From RHLJ01 sp965601955 (GTDB taxonomy: Bacteria; Bacteroidota; Rhodothermia; Balneolales; Balneolaceae), in contig OZ271855.1 in the NCBI GenBank assembly GCA_965601955.1, positions 2,976,001-3,040,000 on the forward strand: DNA of 64,000 nucleotides. Reading direction: 5' to 3'. The notes under the pieces were generated by a model, which saw nothing but the letters and a program-made list of their open reading frames with translations, made no database searches and was not told the origin of the DNA. Position 1 is the first letter of the stretch. Each line of letters starts with the position of its first letter. Below, one piece after another: positions 44,343-52,939 of the stretch. The position numbers and the translations under genes are program-made.

Positions 44343-44634
44343 TTAGCCTCTTAATGTTGGATACAAATCAACCAATTCGGGATTCAGTTTCTTAATTAAC
44401 TCCCATTTCCAGGCTCTTTTCCACTGCTTTAGCTGTTTCTCTCTTTCAATAGCATCAGATATCGTTCCATGCTCCTCGGCGTAGATTAGGATAGTAAGCT
44501 TGTATTTTGAGGTAAAGCTGGACCCCTTACCATGTTTGTGTTGCCAGATTCTTTGACTAAGGTTACTTGGTTACGCCAATATAAAGTGTGGTTCTTTCAA
44601 TGTTTGTCAGGATATAGATATAGGCACTTCTCAT
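44343..44634 (-). pseudogene. frameshifted GIY-YIG endonuclease gene
   Basis: From the ATG at 44634 the frame reads MRSAYIYILTNIERTTLYIG then VTK and a stop. A shifted frame continues NLSQRIWQHKHGKGSSFTSK ... IEREKQLKQWKRAWKWELI and ends LYPTLRG at 44343. Together these make a standard GIY-YIG single-domain nuclease of the UPF0213/YhbQ type, broken by one frameshift right after the YIGVT core. It is a free-standing remnant among intergenic repeats. Confidence 0.75.
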
Positions 44635-44983
44635 GATAGTATGACCCACAATACAGGAATTCCTTACAGAAATTCTGTCAACGAACTACCTGCCCTTCTA
44701 CATCCTGGGCTGGGGGTACAGTGCCAACAAAAAAGCCAACGCTTATTAAGAATTAGGAATTAGAGTCCCCTCTTAATTCATAATTCCCAACTTCCTACTG
44801 GATGGCCCTAGGAAAAAAAGAGCTCTACGAAAAGACTGTCACCCTGATCCCGACCGCCGTCGGGAGAAGGGTATCAAGCGATAGTTCACTCACAAGCAGA
44901 ACAACGTTTGAGATCCCTCTTGATCAGCTTTCTTCCCCTCCCTACACGCGAAGCACTCGGGATGACAGTAAAGAAAGGATAAA
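44635..44983. other. non-coding repeat-rich interval
   Basis: No supportable gene. It contains scraps of dispersed Bacteroidota-type repeats (AATTAGGAATTAGAG..TTAATTCATAATTCC; CGGGATGACAG endings) and a piece resembling the end of an adhesin (CTGGGCTGGGGGTACAGTGC). The frame 44802-45089 has no homology-like features and crosses repeat DNA. Confidence 0.5.
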
Positions 44984-45118
44984 ACCAAAAATCGACCTTA
45001 AAACCCATTTAAAGAGGGGTACACATGGTGTACACCCCCTTAACCCTCCCCTTTTTGAAGATAGATTAGTGCGTAAACTTTCAATCTGATAAGGGTAGGC
45101 AATGTTAAAGCTCTTGAA
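44984..45118 (+). promoter_or_regulatory. conserved upstream block of GLUG adhesin 2 with palindrome
   Basis: Same block as 37764-37898. Here the palindrome is near perfect: GGGGTACACATGGTGTACACCCC would be its 23 bases, that is GTACAC-ATG-GTGTAC extended by GGG/CCC (45016-45038). It is followed by CCTTTTTGAAGATAGATTAG and CTGATAAGGG. It lies about 430 bases before the adhesin start, with repeat DNA between. Confidence 0.55.
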
Positions 45119-45553
45119 GTTCGATCAAAGTCATTCCGGCCTGTCCACCGTACGTATACTGCGGAAGGTGGATGTAGACAAAAAACCAGGTTTAAATAAA
45201 AATCCGGATTCCTCCCGATTAGCACATCGGGACGGGAATGACCAGGCTAGGTTTCCGATAAAACAATCAAAGTCACTCAGAGCCTGCCTATGCCGGCAGG
45301 CAGGCGAAGCGATGAGTCCGCACAAACCAAAACTTAGCTGGAACAACATTGTGCAGATCCTTCTCCCGATGAATCGGGCTCAGGATGACAGCAGTAGAAC
45401 CCCCATCCGCGAGGAACGAAGCGGTCTCCGGGACTCAACAAACATTCTGAGATTGCTTCTCCCGTCCCGAATGCTTTCGGGATCGGGATCGCAAATATTA
45501 TCTCCATCAACCCCTCATCAAGTCACATAAACTCCATCTAATCCCATTAGAAT
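45119..45553. other. dispersed repeats between regulatory block and adhesin 2
   Basis: No gene. It contains GCCTGCCTATGCCGGCAGGC (45284-45303) and the repeat phrases GATCCTTCTCCCGATGAATC and GGGCTCAGGATGACAG, also present in the 5' region of adhesin 1. The equivalent region of adhesin 1 carries the 134-bp fold-back element, so both 5' regions have been invaded. Confidence 0.5.
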
Positions 45554-48500
45554 ATGCAGTATCTAGATTCTAACCCCCGTCGCTCAACACCTTCCTTCCT
45601 TTTAATGGTTGGTTTTGCGCTGATGCTAACCATACAACAAAATACAACTTTTGTTAACGCCCAAACCGCCACCCCTCCATCCGGCAGCGGAACCCAAGGC
45701 GATCCATACCTAATTTCTTCTCTGGAAAACCTCTACTGGCTGAGCCAAAACGATGCGGTGTGGGATGACAATGCCTATTTCCTGCAAACCGCGGATATAG
45801 ACGCCTCTGCCACCTCCACCTGGGATGCAGGTACCGGTTTCTCTCCTATTGGCAATATAACCACCGATTTTACAGGGAACTACGATGGAGATGGACATAC
45901 CATTTCGAACCTCTTCATTAACCGTTTAACTTCGAATATGGGTTTATTCGGAATTACCCAGAACACAACGGTGATGAATATTGGCGTAATACAGGCAGAT
46001 ATTACTGGCAGTTTCCAAACAGGAACACTCATAGGATTTGCTCAGGGTGGGACCATAGTCAAAGATTCTTATGCTACCGGGTTAGTAAGTGCTGGTGGTG
46101 GTACTGTCGGAGGGCTAATAGGTGCAAGCTTTGCAGATAGCGTACTCCGGGTGTATTCATCTGCACAGGTAACCTCTCTTTCAGCCAGAGCTGGGGGACT
46201 TATTGCTAACCACAATACAGGAGTAATCAAAGATAGCTACGCAACGGGAGCAGTAACGGCGACCAACTGGGCAGGCGGCCTTGTTGCAGCAAATAATGGT
46301 TCTATAGAAAACAGCTATTCAACATCCCTGGTAAATTCAACAGGAAGTTTCGTTGGAGGTTTCGTGGCAAGAAATGAGGGAGCGGGAACCATCACCAACA
46401 GCTATTGGAATACCGAGACGAGCGGGCAAAGCAGCGGCATTGGTACGGATTTCAACGGCCAGACCGTCACCGGGCTTACCACCGCCCAGATGAGGCAGCA
46501 AAGCAACTTCTCCGGTTTTGATTTTACCGATACCTGGACGATGTGGGAGGATTTTTCAGAGCCCTACCTGCAAGACGTTATCCCGGATTCTGTAGGTGAC
46601 TACCCCTTCTCCTTTTACCCTACAGGCAGCGGAACTTCCGGCGATCCTTATCAAATTGCCACCTTAGATAACCTCTTCATCCTCAGCCAGCTGGAAAGTA
46701 TTTGGGATGACAACGCTTACTTCCGGCAAACCGCGGATATCGATGCTTCTGCAACCTCAGGCTGGAATTCCGGGGCAGGTTTCTCTCCTATTGGCAATGC
46801 TACCACGGCATTCAAAGGCACCTACAACGGGGGTGGACATATAATTTCCAACCTGTTCATGTTCGACATTCAATCATCAAACGCCGGCTTGTTTGGACGG
46901 ATGGATAGCACCACGGTCAGGGAACTAGGATTAGTACAGGTAGATATTTCTAGTGCCGCCACTAATGCCGGAGCACTTGCAGGATATGCAGGGGCAGGGA
47001 GTATCATAAAAAATTCTTATGTCACCGGGTCAGTAGTTGGTTTTTCTGAAACCGGAGGACTTATAGGTACCAGCCTTGCGGATAGTGTGTTCCGGGTGTA
47101 TTCATCTGTACAGGTAAATGCTGAAATAAATGCAGGAGGCCTTATCGGGAACATTAGTGCAGGAGTGATTCGGGAAGGTTATGCCAATGGACTTGTAAAT
47201 GCACCGTCAAGTATTGAAGGAGGAATTGCAGGGACTAATTCCGGAACGCTCATAAACACCTACTGGGATACGCAGAAAACCGGCACAAGCACCGGTATTG
47301 TTGTCGATAACAACAGCCAAAACCCAACCGGGCTCACCACCGCGGAGATGAGGCAGGATTCCAGCTTTGTCGGTTTTGATTTTGGCAGTACCTGGGCAAT
47401 AGTGAACGGCTTTTCTGAACCCTATTTACAAAACCTGGTACCCGATTCCATCAATGGTTTTGCCTTTAGCTCCTTCCCTACCGGAAGCGGGACTTTTGCT
47501 GACCCCTACCTCATTTCTTCCCTCGAAGGCCTGGAAATTCTGAGTGAAACAAGTACGATATGGAACAGTGGTGCCCACTTCCTTCAAACCACAGATATAG
47601 ACGCTTCCGCCACTTCCGGCTGGAATTCGGGAGCGGGCTTTTCTCCTATTGGTAATGATGCCAATCGATTTAGCGGAAGCTATAATGGAAACGGGTATAC
47701 CATCAGTAACTTATTCATTAACCGGAATGCCCAGACACATATTGGGTTGTTTGGAGCTGCAGAAGATGCAGGCTTTTCCAACCTCACCTTAGAAGCCGTG
47801 GATATTACAGGACTCCGATATACCGGGGGATTGCTCGGGCTGGGTTCGCAATTAGATACCCTTGCAAACATCTCAGTGAGCGGAAGCATTGAGGCTGCGA
47901 TTGCTACCGGTAATAATGCATTTGCGGGAGGTGTAGGTGGCCAGGTGGTCTTTCTGGGAGACTCCAGCCAGGTGCTCACCTCATCGGCGACCATTACAGC
48001 TGCCGGAAATAACGCAGGAGGCCTTTTTGGAGAATTTGACGGGAATTTAACCGACAGCCATGCCAGTGGAGACGTACGTGGAGAAAATGCAGTTGGTGGC
48101 ATAATAGGTTCCTATTTCCCCGGAACCCCATCTGTTTATTCCCTGAACCGGGTATCTGCCAGCGGAGATGTATATGCCACCGAAAGAACCGCAGGTGGGC
48201 TGATTGGTGAGTTTTTTGATGCCAGTATATCTAACAGCTATGCTACAGGTAACGTAACCGGCATCATCGGTGAGGCAGGCGGCCTCATTGGTTTCCTGGA
48301 TGCCTCTGCCATTACCAACAGTTATGCCAGCGGAAATGTGAGCGGTAGTTCGGAAGCAGGCGGTTTCATAGGAAGTATTGATAATAGCAACATTACTAAC
48401 AGCTATTCCAGTGGAAGTGTAAGCGGTACTTCAGTAGTAGGTGGTTTCATAGGACAAAGCCGCGATGCAACCATCACCAACAATTCTTCCAGTGGAAGTG

Positions 48501-50431
48501 TAACTGGTAGTACGTTTGTTGGAGGCTTTATTGGATTTAATGATATAGCTGACATTACCAACAATTATTCCAACGGAAGTGTAACCGGTAGTACAAATGT
48601 TGGGGGCTTTATTGGATTCAATAATAGTACGGCAAACATTACCAACAATTATTCCAGCGGAAGGGTATTTGGTAGCGCGGATAGTACGGGTGTTGGGGGC
48701 TTTATTGGATATAATAATAGTGGCACCATCACCAATGGCTATTGGAATACTCAAAGCAGCGGACAGGCTAATGGCATTGGCCTTGACGATAACAGTCAAA
48801 CCGTTACCGGGCTAAGCATTGGAGAAATGGCCGACTCTACCAATTTCCCTGGCTTCGATTTCAGTACCTCCGGAGCCTGGAACATCGATGATGGTTTCAG
48901 CTTTCCTTATCTGAAAAATTTGGGTAATCTTCGAATGGTTGTGGCCACGATTGATTCCGGCGAAGGCTGGAGAATGATTGGGAACCCGGGTGATGTCACC
49001 TATTCGGAACTTCTCGATCCGGTATTTACCCAGGGTTATGAAGGCTCCGATGGCGGAACCGGCTTTGCTCCCAACGTGTATTTCTATGAAGAGTCCACGC
49101 AAACCTGGACAGCTCCATCCAAAGCCAGTGATTATTTCGGAAAAGCAGACAGCAACTCCGTAAATACTGCACTCAACGGCATTCTTCTCTATGTATATGG
49201 AGATGACGACGGAGACGGGAACGAGGATAGCTGGCCCAAATACCTGCTCTCAGAAAGCACCACATTGAATGACACGCTGGATGTGTCACTAAGCTACACC
49301 GATAATGTCTCGGCGGACTCAGCCGGATGGAACCTGGTTTCCAACCCCTACCCTGTTTCCCTTGACTGGACGGAAGTAGTAACTAATGGAGATATCACCA
49401 ATACTTTTCCGGTAGCGTATATCTGGGATGATTCGTTGAATGCAGGAGCGGGAGCCTACCGCATCAATTATGGCTATCCCCTGCCTCCGGGCCTTCCCCA
49501 GGATTTAGTTTTTGATGGCGCGATTCCGGCCATGCAGGCCTTTTGGGTGAAAGCGACTTCTACGGGAGCCTCTTTGTCCTTTAAACCAGACTACCAGGGT
49601 GCCAGCCAGGTACTCTATAAACAACAACCCGACCACGACCAACAACCACCTGTGGTGCCCTGGATAAGTCTGAGTATTAACAATGGCCATTTCTCGGATC
49701 AGGCCGTGTTATTTAATTCGGATGTCTATAAAGCACCAAAGCTACGTACGATCGCCAGCAGATACACCGAAATTTCTATCGCGGATGACGAACAGTTATG
49801 GGCAGCTACTTCTCTTGACAGCCTTGAAGAGGGTAATCAGGTGACTTTCCCGATCCACCTCTCCACCACCGAGACGGGGACTTTCACCATCAGTTGGCAG
49901 GGTCTGGACAATTTTGGTGGCGACCAGACATTTACCCTGATTGATACCTTCACCGAACAGGAAATTGTCCTGGAAGAAGGTGGGGAATATGTGTTTGAAG
50001 TAGAGGCCAATCTTAAGAACAACGAGCTTCCCCTCCCGCGGAGGGGAATGAGGGGTGGGTCAGCAGTAGCAGCCAAAGCTGGTAAAGTGGAGTCAATATC
50101 CACACGCTTTGATCTCCGGGTGACGGCAGGAACCCTGGTTTCGGACCAACCGGAACAGGACCTGCCTGCCACCTATGCGTTGGCTCAGAATTATCCGAAT
50201 CCGTTCAACCCAAGCACGAGTATCCAGTTTGAGCTTCCGGAAAGCGGGAATGTAGAGCTGCTGGTCTTCGATGTACTTGGCCGGCAGGTAGCTACCCTTG
50301 TGGATGATCGCATGGAAGCCGGCTACCACCAAATCCGCTTTGATGCAAGGAACCTGGCCTCAGGGGTGTATTTATACCAGCTGAGAGCCGGGAATACGGT
50401 ATTAACGAAAAAGCTAACGTTGATTAAGTAA
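45554..50431 (+). CDS. giant GLUG-repeat surface adhesin with T9SS sorting domain (adhesin 2)
   Basis: A 1625-residue paralogue with a signal peptide (SFLLMVGFALMLTIQQNT ... VNAQ). Three blocks open with GTQGDPYLISSLENLYWLSQ or variants and carry GLUG repeats; the last block has a run of five short repeats of the type ITNSYSSGSVSGTSVVGGFIG. The shared module EGWRMIGNPGDVTYSELLDP follows from about residue 1137, and then the type A sorting domain (LAQNYPNPFNPSTSI ... KKLTLIK). An in-frame palindromic element encodes NNELPLPRRGMRGGS just before the sorting domain. It is probably a cell-surface adhesin exported by T9SS. Confidence 0.85.
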   Translation: MQYLDSNPRRSTPSFLLMVGFALMLTIQQNTTFVNAQTATPPSGSGTQGDPYLISSLENLYWLSQNDAVWDDNAYFLQTADIDASATSTWDAGTGFSPIGNITTDFTGNYDGDGHTISNLFINRLTSNMGLFGITQNTTVMNIGVIQADITGSFQTGTLIGFAQGGTIVKDSYATGLVSAGGGTVGGLIGASFADSVLRVYSSAQVTSLSARAGGLIANHNTGVIKDSYATGAVTATNWAGGLVAANNGSIENSYSTSLVNSTGSFVGGFVARNEGAGTITNSYWNTETSGQSSGIGTDFNGQTVTGLTTAQMRQQSNFSGFDFTDTWTMWEDFSEPYLQDVIPDSVGDYPFSFYPTGSGTSGDPYQIATLDNLFILSQLESIWDDNAYFRQTADIDASATSGWNSGAGFSPIGNATTAFKGTYNGGGHIISNLFMFDIQSSNAGLFGRMDSTTVRELGLVQVDISSAATNAGALAGYAGAGSIIKNSYVTGSVVGFSETGGLIGTSLADSVFRVYSSVQVNAEINAGGLIGNISAGVIREGYANGLVNAPSSIEGGIAGTNSGTLINTYWDTQKTGTSTGIVVDNNSQNPTGLTTAEMRQDSSFVGFDFGSTWAIVNGFSEPYLQNLVPDSINGFAFSSFPTGSGTFADPYLISSLEGLEILSETSTIWNSGAHFLQTTDIDASATSGWNSGAGFSPIGNDANRFSGSYNGNGYTISNLFINRNAQTHIGLFGAAEDAGFSNLTLEAVDITGLRYTGGLLGLGSQLDTLANISVSGSIEAAIATGNNAFAGGVGGQVVFLGDSSQVLTSSATITAAGNNAGGLFGEFDGNLTDSHASGDVRGENAVGGIIGSYFPGTPSVYSLNRVSASGDVYATERTAGGLIGEFFDASISNSYATGNVTGIIGEAGGLIGFLDASAITNSYASGNVSGSSEAGGFIGSIDNSNITNSYSSGSVSGTSVVGGFIGQSRDATITNNSSSGSVTGSTFVGGFIGFNDIADITNNYSNGSVTGSTNVGGFIGFNNSTANITNNYSSGRVFGSADSTGVGGFIGYNNSGTITNGYWNTQSSGQANGIGLDDNSQTVTGLSIGEMADSTNFPGFDFSTSGAWNIDDGFSFPYLKNLGNLRMVVATIDSGEGWRMIGNPGDVTYSELLDPVFTQGYEGSDGGTGFAPNVYFYEESTQTWTAPSKASDYFGKADSNSVNTALNGILLYVYGDDDGDGNEDSWPKYLLSESTTLNDTLDVSLSYTDNVSADSAGWNLVSNPYPVSLDWTEVVTNGDITNTFPVAYIWDDSLNAGAGAYRINYGYPLPPGLPQDLVFDGAIPAMQAFWVKATSTGASLSFKPDYQGASQVLYKQQPDHDQQPPVVPWISLSINNGHFSDQAVLFNSDVYKAPKLRTIASRYTEISIADDEQLWAATSLDSLEEGNQVTFPIHLSTTETGTFTISWQGLDNFGGDQTFTLIDTFTEQEIVLEEGGEYVFEVEANLKNNELPLPRRGMRGGSAVAAKAGKVESISTRFDLRVTAGTLVSDQPEQDLPATYALAQNYPNPFNPSTSIQFELPESGNVELLVFDVLGRQVATLVDDRMEAGYHQIRFDARNLASGVYLYQLRAGNTVLTKKLTLIK

Positions 50432-50434
50432 CAA

Positions 50435-50464
50435 GCGCTCAGCTAACAGCTGACAGCTGAGCGC
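50435..50464 (+). terminator. hairpin after adhesin 2
   Basis: Perfect 10-bp stem GCGCTCAGCT/AGCTGAGCGC with a 10-base loop, four bases after the stop codon. No T-run follows, so it may be an attenuating or 3'-protecting hairpin. Confidence 0.45.
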
Positions 50465-50554
50465 TGACGGCTGGCTACTGATAGCTCTAAACAAAACTCA
50501 TGAAAAGAAATCAACCTAATTACCTACACAAAACCTCATTCACAGCAACAAGCA

Positions 50555-50722
50555 ATGCACTTTAACTCAGCATATAGCCAGGAATGTTACCTCTGCAAAA
50601 GGCGCAAGGGACTCCAGCCAGGTGGCCGTGGGTATGTAATCCTTTTACCCAGAAAAGTACTGGGAAAAGAGGTGCAGGTCTGCAAGGCATGTACCGTAAT
50701 CAAACGATCTTCTTTTAAATAA
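50555..50722 (+). CDS. 55-residue zinc-ribbon-like miniprotein
   Basis: An ATG at 50555 opens a 55-residue frame ending at TAA 50722. It has two CxxC pairs (C11/C14 in ECYLCKRRKGL and C43/C46 in VCKACTVIKRS), 28 residues apart, separated by a basic, beta-prone stretch (GRGYVILLPRKVLGKEVQ). This is the layout of a small zinc ribbon, possibly nucleic-acid binding. It stands alone between adhesin 2 and a PID-CTERM-like gene, flanked by hairpins. I recognise no named family; the paired cysteines argue against a chance frame. Confidence 0.55.
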   Translation: MHFNSAYSQECYLCKRRKGLQPGGRGYVILLPRKVLGKEVQVCKACTVIKRSSFK

Positions 50723-50725
50723 TTG

Positions 50726-50772
50726 AATAAAGAATTACGAATTAGGAATACTCCTATTCGTAATTCTTTATT
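50726..50772. repeat. 17-bp inverted repeat upstream of PID-CTERM-like gene
   Basis: AATAAAGAATTACGAAT (50726-50742) and its exact complement at 50756-50772 can form a long AT-rich hairpin 15 bases before the next ATG. It may terminate the miniprotein transcript or belong to a dispersed ATTACGAATTAGGAAT repeat family. Confidence 0.6.
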
Positions 50773-50787
50773 CCTAATTCGACTATT

Positions 50788-51009
50788 ATGAAAACATTTA
50801 TGCTATTCTTCCTTTTCGCACTCCTGACCTTATTCACATTCACTGCCCTTGTTATTGCTCAACCCGGCCTCCCCGGCGATCCTGCCCAGGCTCCCATTGA
50901 TGGCGGACTTGGGCTGCTTGCCGCAGCGGGCGGTGTGTATGCCTATAAAAAATTAAAAGGAAAGGAAACGAAGAACCGAAGCTTTAAAAGAAGGAATAAT
51001 AACTTTTGA
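50788..51009 (+). CDS. PID-CTERM-like small sorting-signal protein
   Basis: A 73-residue protein with an N-terminal signal peptide (FFLFALLTLFTFTALVIAQ), a short proline-rich linker, the motif APIDGGLGLLAAAGGVYAYK, and a basic tail. The invariant PIDGG, a short hydrophobic helix and lysine/arginine end match the PID-CTERM type of protein-sorting tail known from Bacteroidota, which by layout resembles exosortase substrates. Almost no mature protein remains besides signal and tail. A second copy follows the T9SS gene at 57092-59833. Its role is unknown. Confidence 0.65.
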   Translation: MKTFMLFFLFALLTLFTFTALVIAQPGLPGDPAQAPIDGGLGLLAAAGGVYAYKKLKGKETKNRSFKRRNNNF

Positions 51010-51082
51010 ATTATGAATTAAAAGCCAGGCTTGATTCATAATCTCCCAAATCAAATTTGTCTAAATACCCTTAATACCTGTT

Positions 51083-51115
51083 ATATCCGGTCGTGACTGG
51101 CCGGATATTCTTTTC
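51083..51115 (+). terminator. rho-independent terminator after PID-CTERM-like gene
   Basis: ATATCCGG/CCGGATAT stem (51083-51090 and 51101-51108) followed by TTCTTTTC. A sibling hairpin occurs at 51261 and another at 60116 after the second PID-CTERM-like gene. Confidence 0.7.
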
Positions 51116-51260
51116 GAATCTATGAATGATGAACAAATAGATCATTGCCAGAATCTCTTCTCAATAGAATTTGAGATCGAGAAAGAGTAACCGAATTAAG
51201 AAACTGAGAGATAGAAAAAACCTTCAATTGTGCATAATTAAGTACCCCTAAAAACCTGTT

Positions 51261-51292
51261 TATCCAGCCGTGACGGGCTGGATATTCTTTTC
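51261..51292 (+). terminator. second hairpin of the TATCC..GGATA family
   Basis: TATCCAGCC (51261-51269) pairs with GGCTGGATA (51276-51284) around GTGAC(G), followed by TTCTTTTCTTG. It shares the CGTGA loop and flanks with the hairpins at 51083 and 60116, so it is probably a duplicated terminator module. Confidence 0.6.
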
Positions 51293-51300
51293 TTGTCATT

Positions 51301-51366
51301 TCGAACCTACGTCCCAACAAAGGTCAGAGTAACAGCCGATTGCTCTACCACTTAGCTATACTAAAT
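51301..51366 (-). pseudogene. tRNA-Asn-like remnant
   Basis: The minus strand reads TATAGCTAAGTGGTAGAGCA (D-arm), ATCGGCTGTTACTCTGACC (anticodon region containing GTT) and GACGTAGGTTCGA (T-arm), in the right order and spacing for tRNA-Asn. The acceptor stem is missing, the D-arm has one change, and the anticodon stem no longer pairs well. It is not a functional tRNA. Confidence 0.6.
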
Positions 51367-51421
51367 AACATGTTGCCCTTCCTTTATATTACGCTATTTT
51401 AGAGTTCTAATAGCCTGAAAC

Positions 51422-52768
51422 ATGGACTTAAAGCCTCGAAAAAACTTTCTTTACTACCTGCTGAATATTGGAGAGCAAGAGAAAGACACTGGTTTTGAAA
51501 CCACACTCAATAAAACTGCAAGAGCAGGAATGCAGGTCTATGGAATTCTGGGAGCATTAATGATCATCTCATTTGTTCTAATGCATGTTTTTCTGAGAGG
51601 ACTTCAACCGGTTTGGAATTATTCTGGCTATGATATTGACCTGCACCTCTCCCTCCCTGATAAAATTTTTATACTTGTTCTCGCCCTATTGATGCTGGCA
51701 CTTTCTAAAGTCCGGTTAGCCCTAAATTGGAATCGCCTGATTTTAGGTATTGTATTTTGGTCGGCGTGTATGGCAATTACTTTTGATGATATACTTAGTG
51801 GAGATGTATCATTCTCAACTGCTTATCTAAGTGCAATACTCATAATTGCTGGAAGTTCCATCCCTTACAAGGGATGGCAAATGGGCCTACTTTCTTTGTT
51901 AATTATATTTGGGGTATTTACTTCTGTGAACATCTTCCCTTCTTTGTTACAATCAGAACCGTTGTTGATGAACTTGTCCCAAAAGATTTTCCTTATCCTA
52001 ATTGGAGTTTTACTTACCGGGTTTTCTTCACAGGTCTATTCATCTCGTTTCCTGCAATACAAAAGCAAGAAAGAAATAGAAGATTTGAGCAAATCTCTTC
52101 TCATTGAAAAAAAGAAAACAACCAGGATGCTTCAAAAAATTGAATCCCTCTTTGGGCAACAGGTATCCAGTGAGATTGCATCAGAAATGATTAACAGCGA
52201 AACAGAACTAAGTAGTAAAATTTATGATGCATCTGTTATGTTTTTGGATATCAGAGACTTTACACTTCTTGCCGATTCAAAAGAACCAGCTGAAGTTGCT
52301 AAATTCCAAAATATCGTATTTAGTGCCATCATCGGAATTATAGAACAACACAATGGTATTGTTCTACAACTTCTCGGAGATGGAGTAATGATAGTTTTCG
52401 GAGCCCCTGTTACTGATATAAATCATCAAGAAAAAGCTGTTAATGCAGGTTTTGATATTCTAAAAGAAATCAAAAAACTCAGTGAGCAAAAATTAATTCC
52501 GGAAATCAGAATTGGTATCGGTATTAATTCTGGAACGGTGTTGGCTGGAAATGTTGGCAATAACAGCAGAAAATCTTACTCACTAACCGGAAAAAATGTG
52601 ATTATTGCAGCCCGGATTGAGCAGCTAAACAAACAATTTGAAAGCCAATTCTTAGTATCTGAAAATGTATATCAAAGCGCTAAAACATCTAAGCTGAAAT
52701 CAGAGTATTTGGGAAAGATACAGCTGAAAGGAATTAAGACACCCATTGGCATTCATAAATTATTTTGA
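51422..52768 (+). CDS. membrane-bound class III adenylyl/guanylyl cyclase-like protein
   Basis: A 448-residue protein. Residues 38-205 contain about six hydrophobic segments, followed by a coiled coil (210-245) and a class III cyclase homology domain (about 268-445). Metal-binding aspartates Asp276 (MFLDIRDF) and Asp320 (QLLGDGVMIVFGAP) and the arginine of IIAARIE are present. The usual substrate-selecting Lys four residues before Asp320 is Gln316, and the Asn of the usual VNxAAR motif is Ile, so activity and substrate are uncertain. It probably makes or senses a cyclic nucleotide at the membrane. It stands alone, with no obvious operon partner. Confidence 0.75.
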   Translation: MDLKPRKNFLYYLLNIGEQEKDTGFETTLNKTARAGMQVYGILGALMIISFVLMHVFLRGLQPVWNYSGYDIDLHLSLPDKIFILVLALLMLALSKVRLALNWNRLILGIVFWSACMAITFDDILSGDVSFSTAYLSAILIIAGSSIPYKGWQMGLLSLLIIFGVFTSVNIFPSLLQSEPLLMNLSQKIFLILIGVLLTGFSSQVYSSRFLQYKSKKEIEDLSKSLLIEKKKTTRMLQKIESLFGQQVSSEIASEMINSETELSSKIYDASVMFLDIRDFTLLADSKEPAEVAKFQNIVFSAIIGIIEQHNGIVLQLLGDGVMIVFGAPVTDINHQEKAVNAGFDILKEIKKLSEQKLIPEIRIGIGINSGTVLAGNVGNNSRKSYSLTGKNVIIAARIEQLNKQFESQFLVSENVYQSAKTSKLKSEYLGKIQLKGIKTPIGIHKLF

Positions 52769-52939
52769 GTCGGGGGCAGCTATCGGAAAAAAGATTTACG
52801 AAACGCGATCATGGCTTTACCAAATGAATGAATTGATGAACTAGGATTCCATTTAACCAGATCGCACTTTCATATCATTTTAACGTCATTTGGTACATTT
52901 TTTTCATCATCCAACTACCGCAATCCTGATATTACTAAC

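Noticed and set aside
44802..45089. 95-residue frame upstream of adhesin 2
   Set aside because: It crosses repeat DNA and the conserved regulatory block and shows no protein-like features.
45102..45530. 142-residue frame before adhesin 2
   Set aside because: It consists of dispersed repeats (GGCAGGCAGG, CTCAGGATGACAG phrases) and low-complexity polar residues, with no coding signal.
47680..48102. 140-residue minus-strand frame inside adhesin 2
   Set aside because: Proline/alanine-rich complement of the Gly/Ser/Thr-rich repeat region; a typical artefact of repeat coding DNA.
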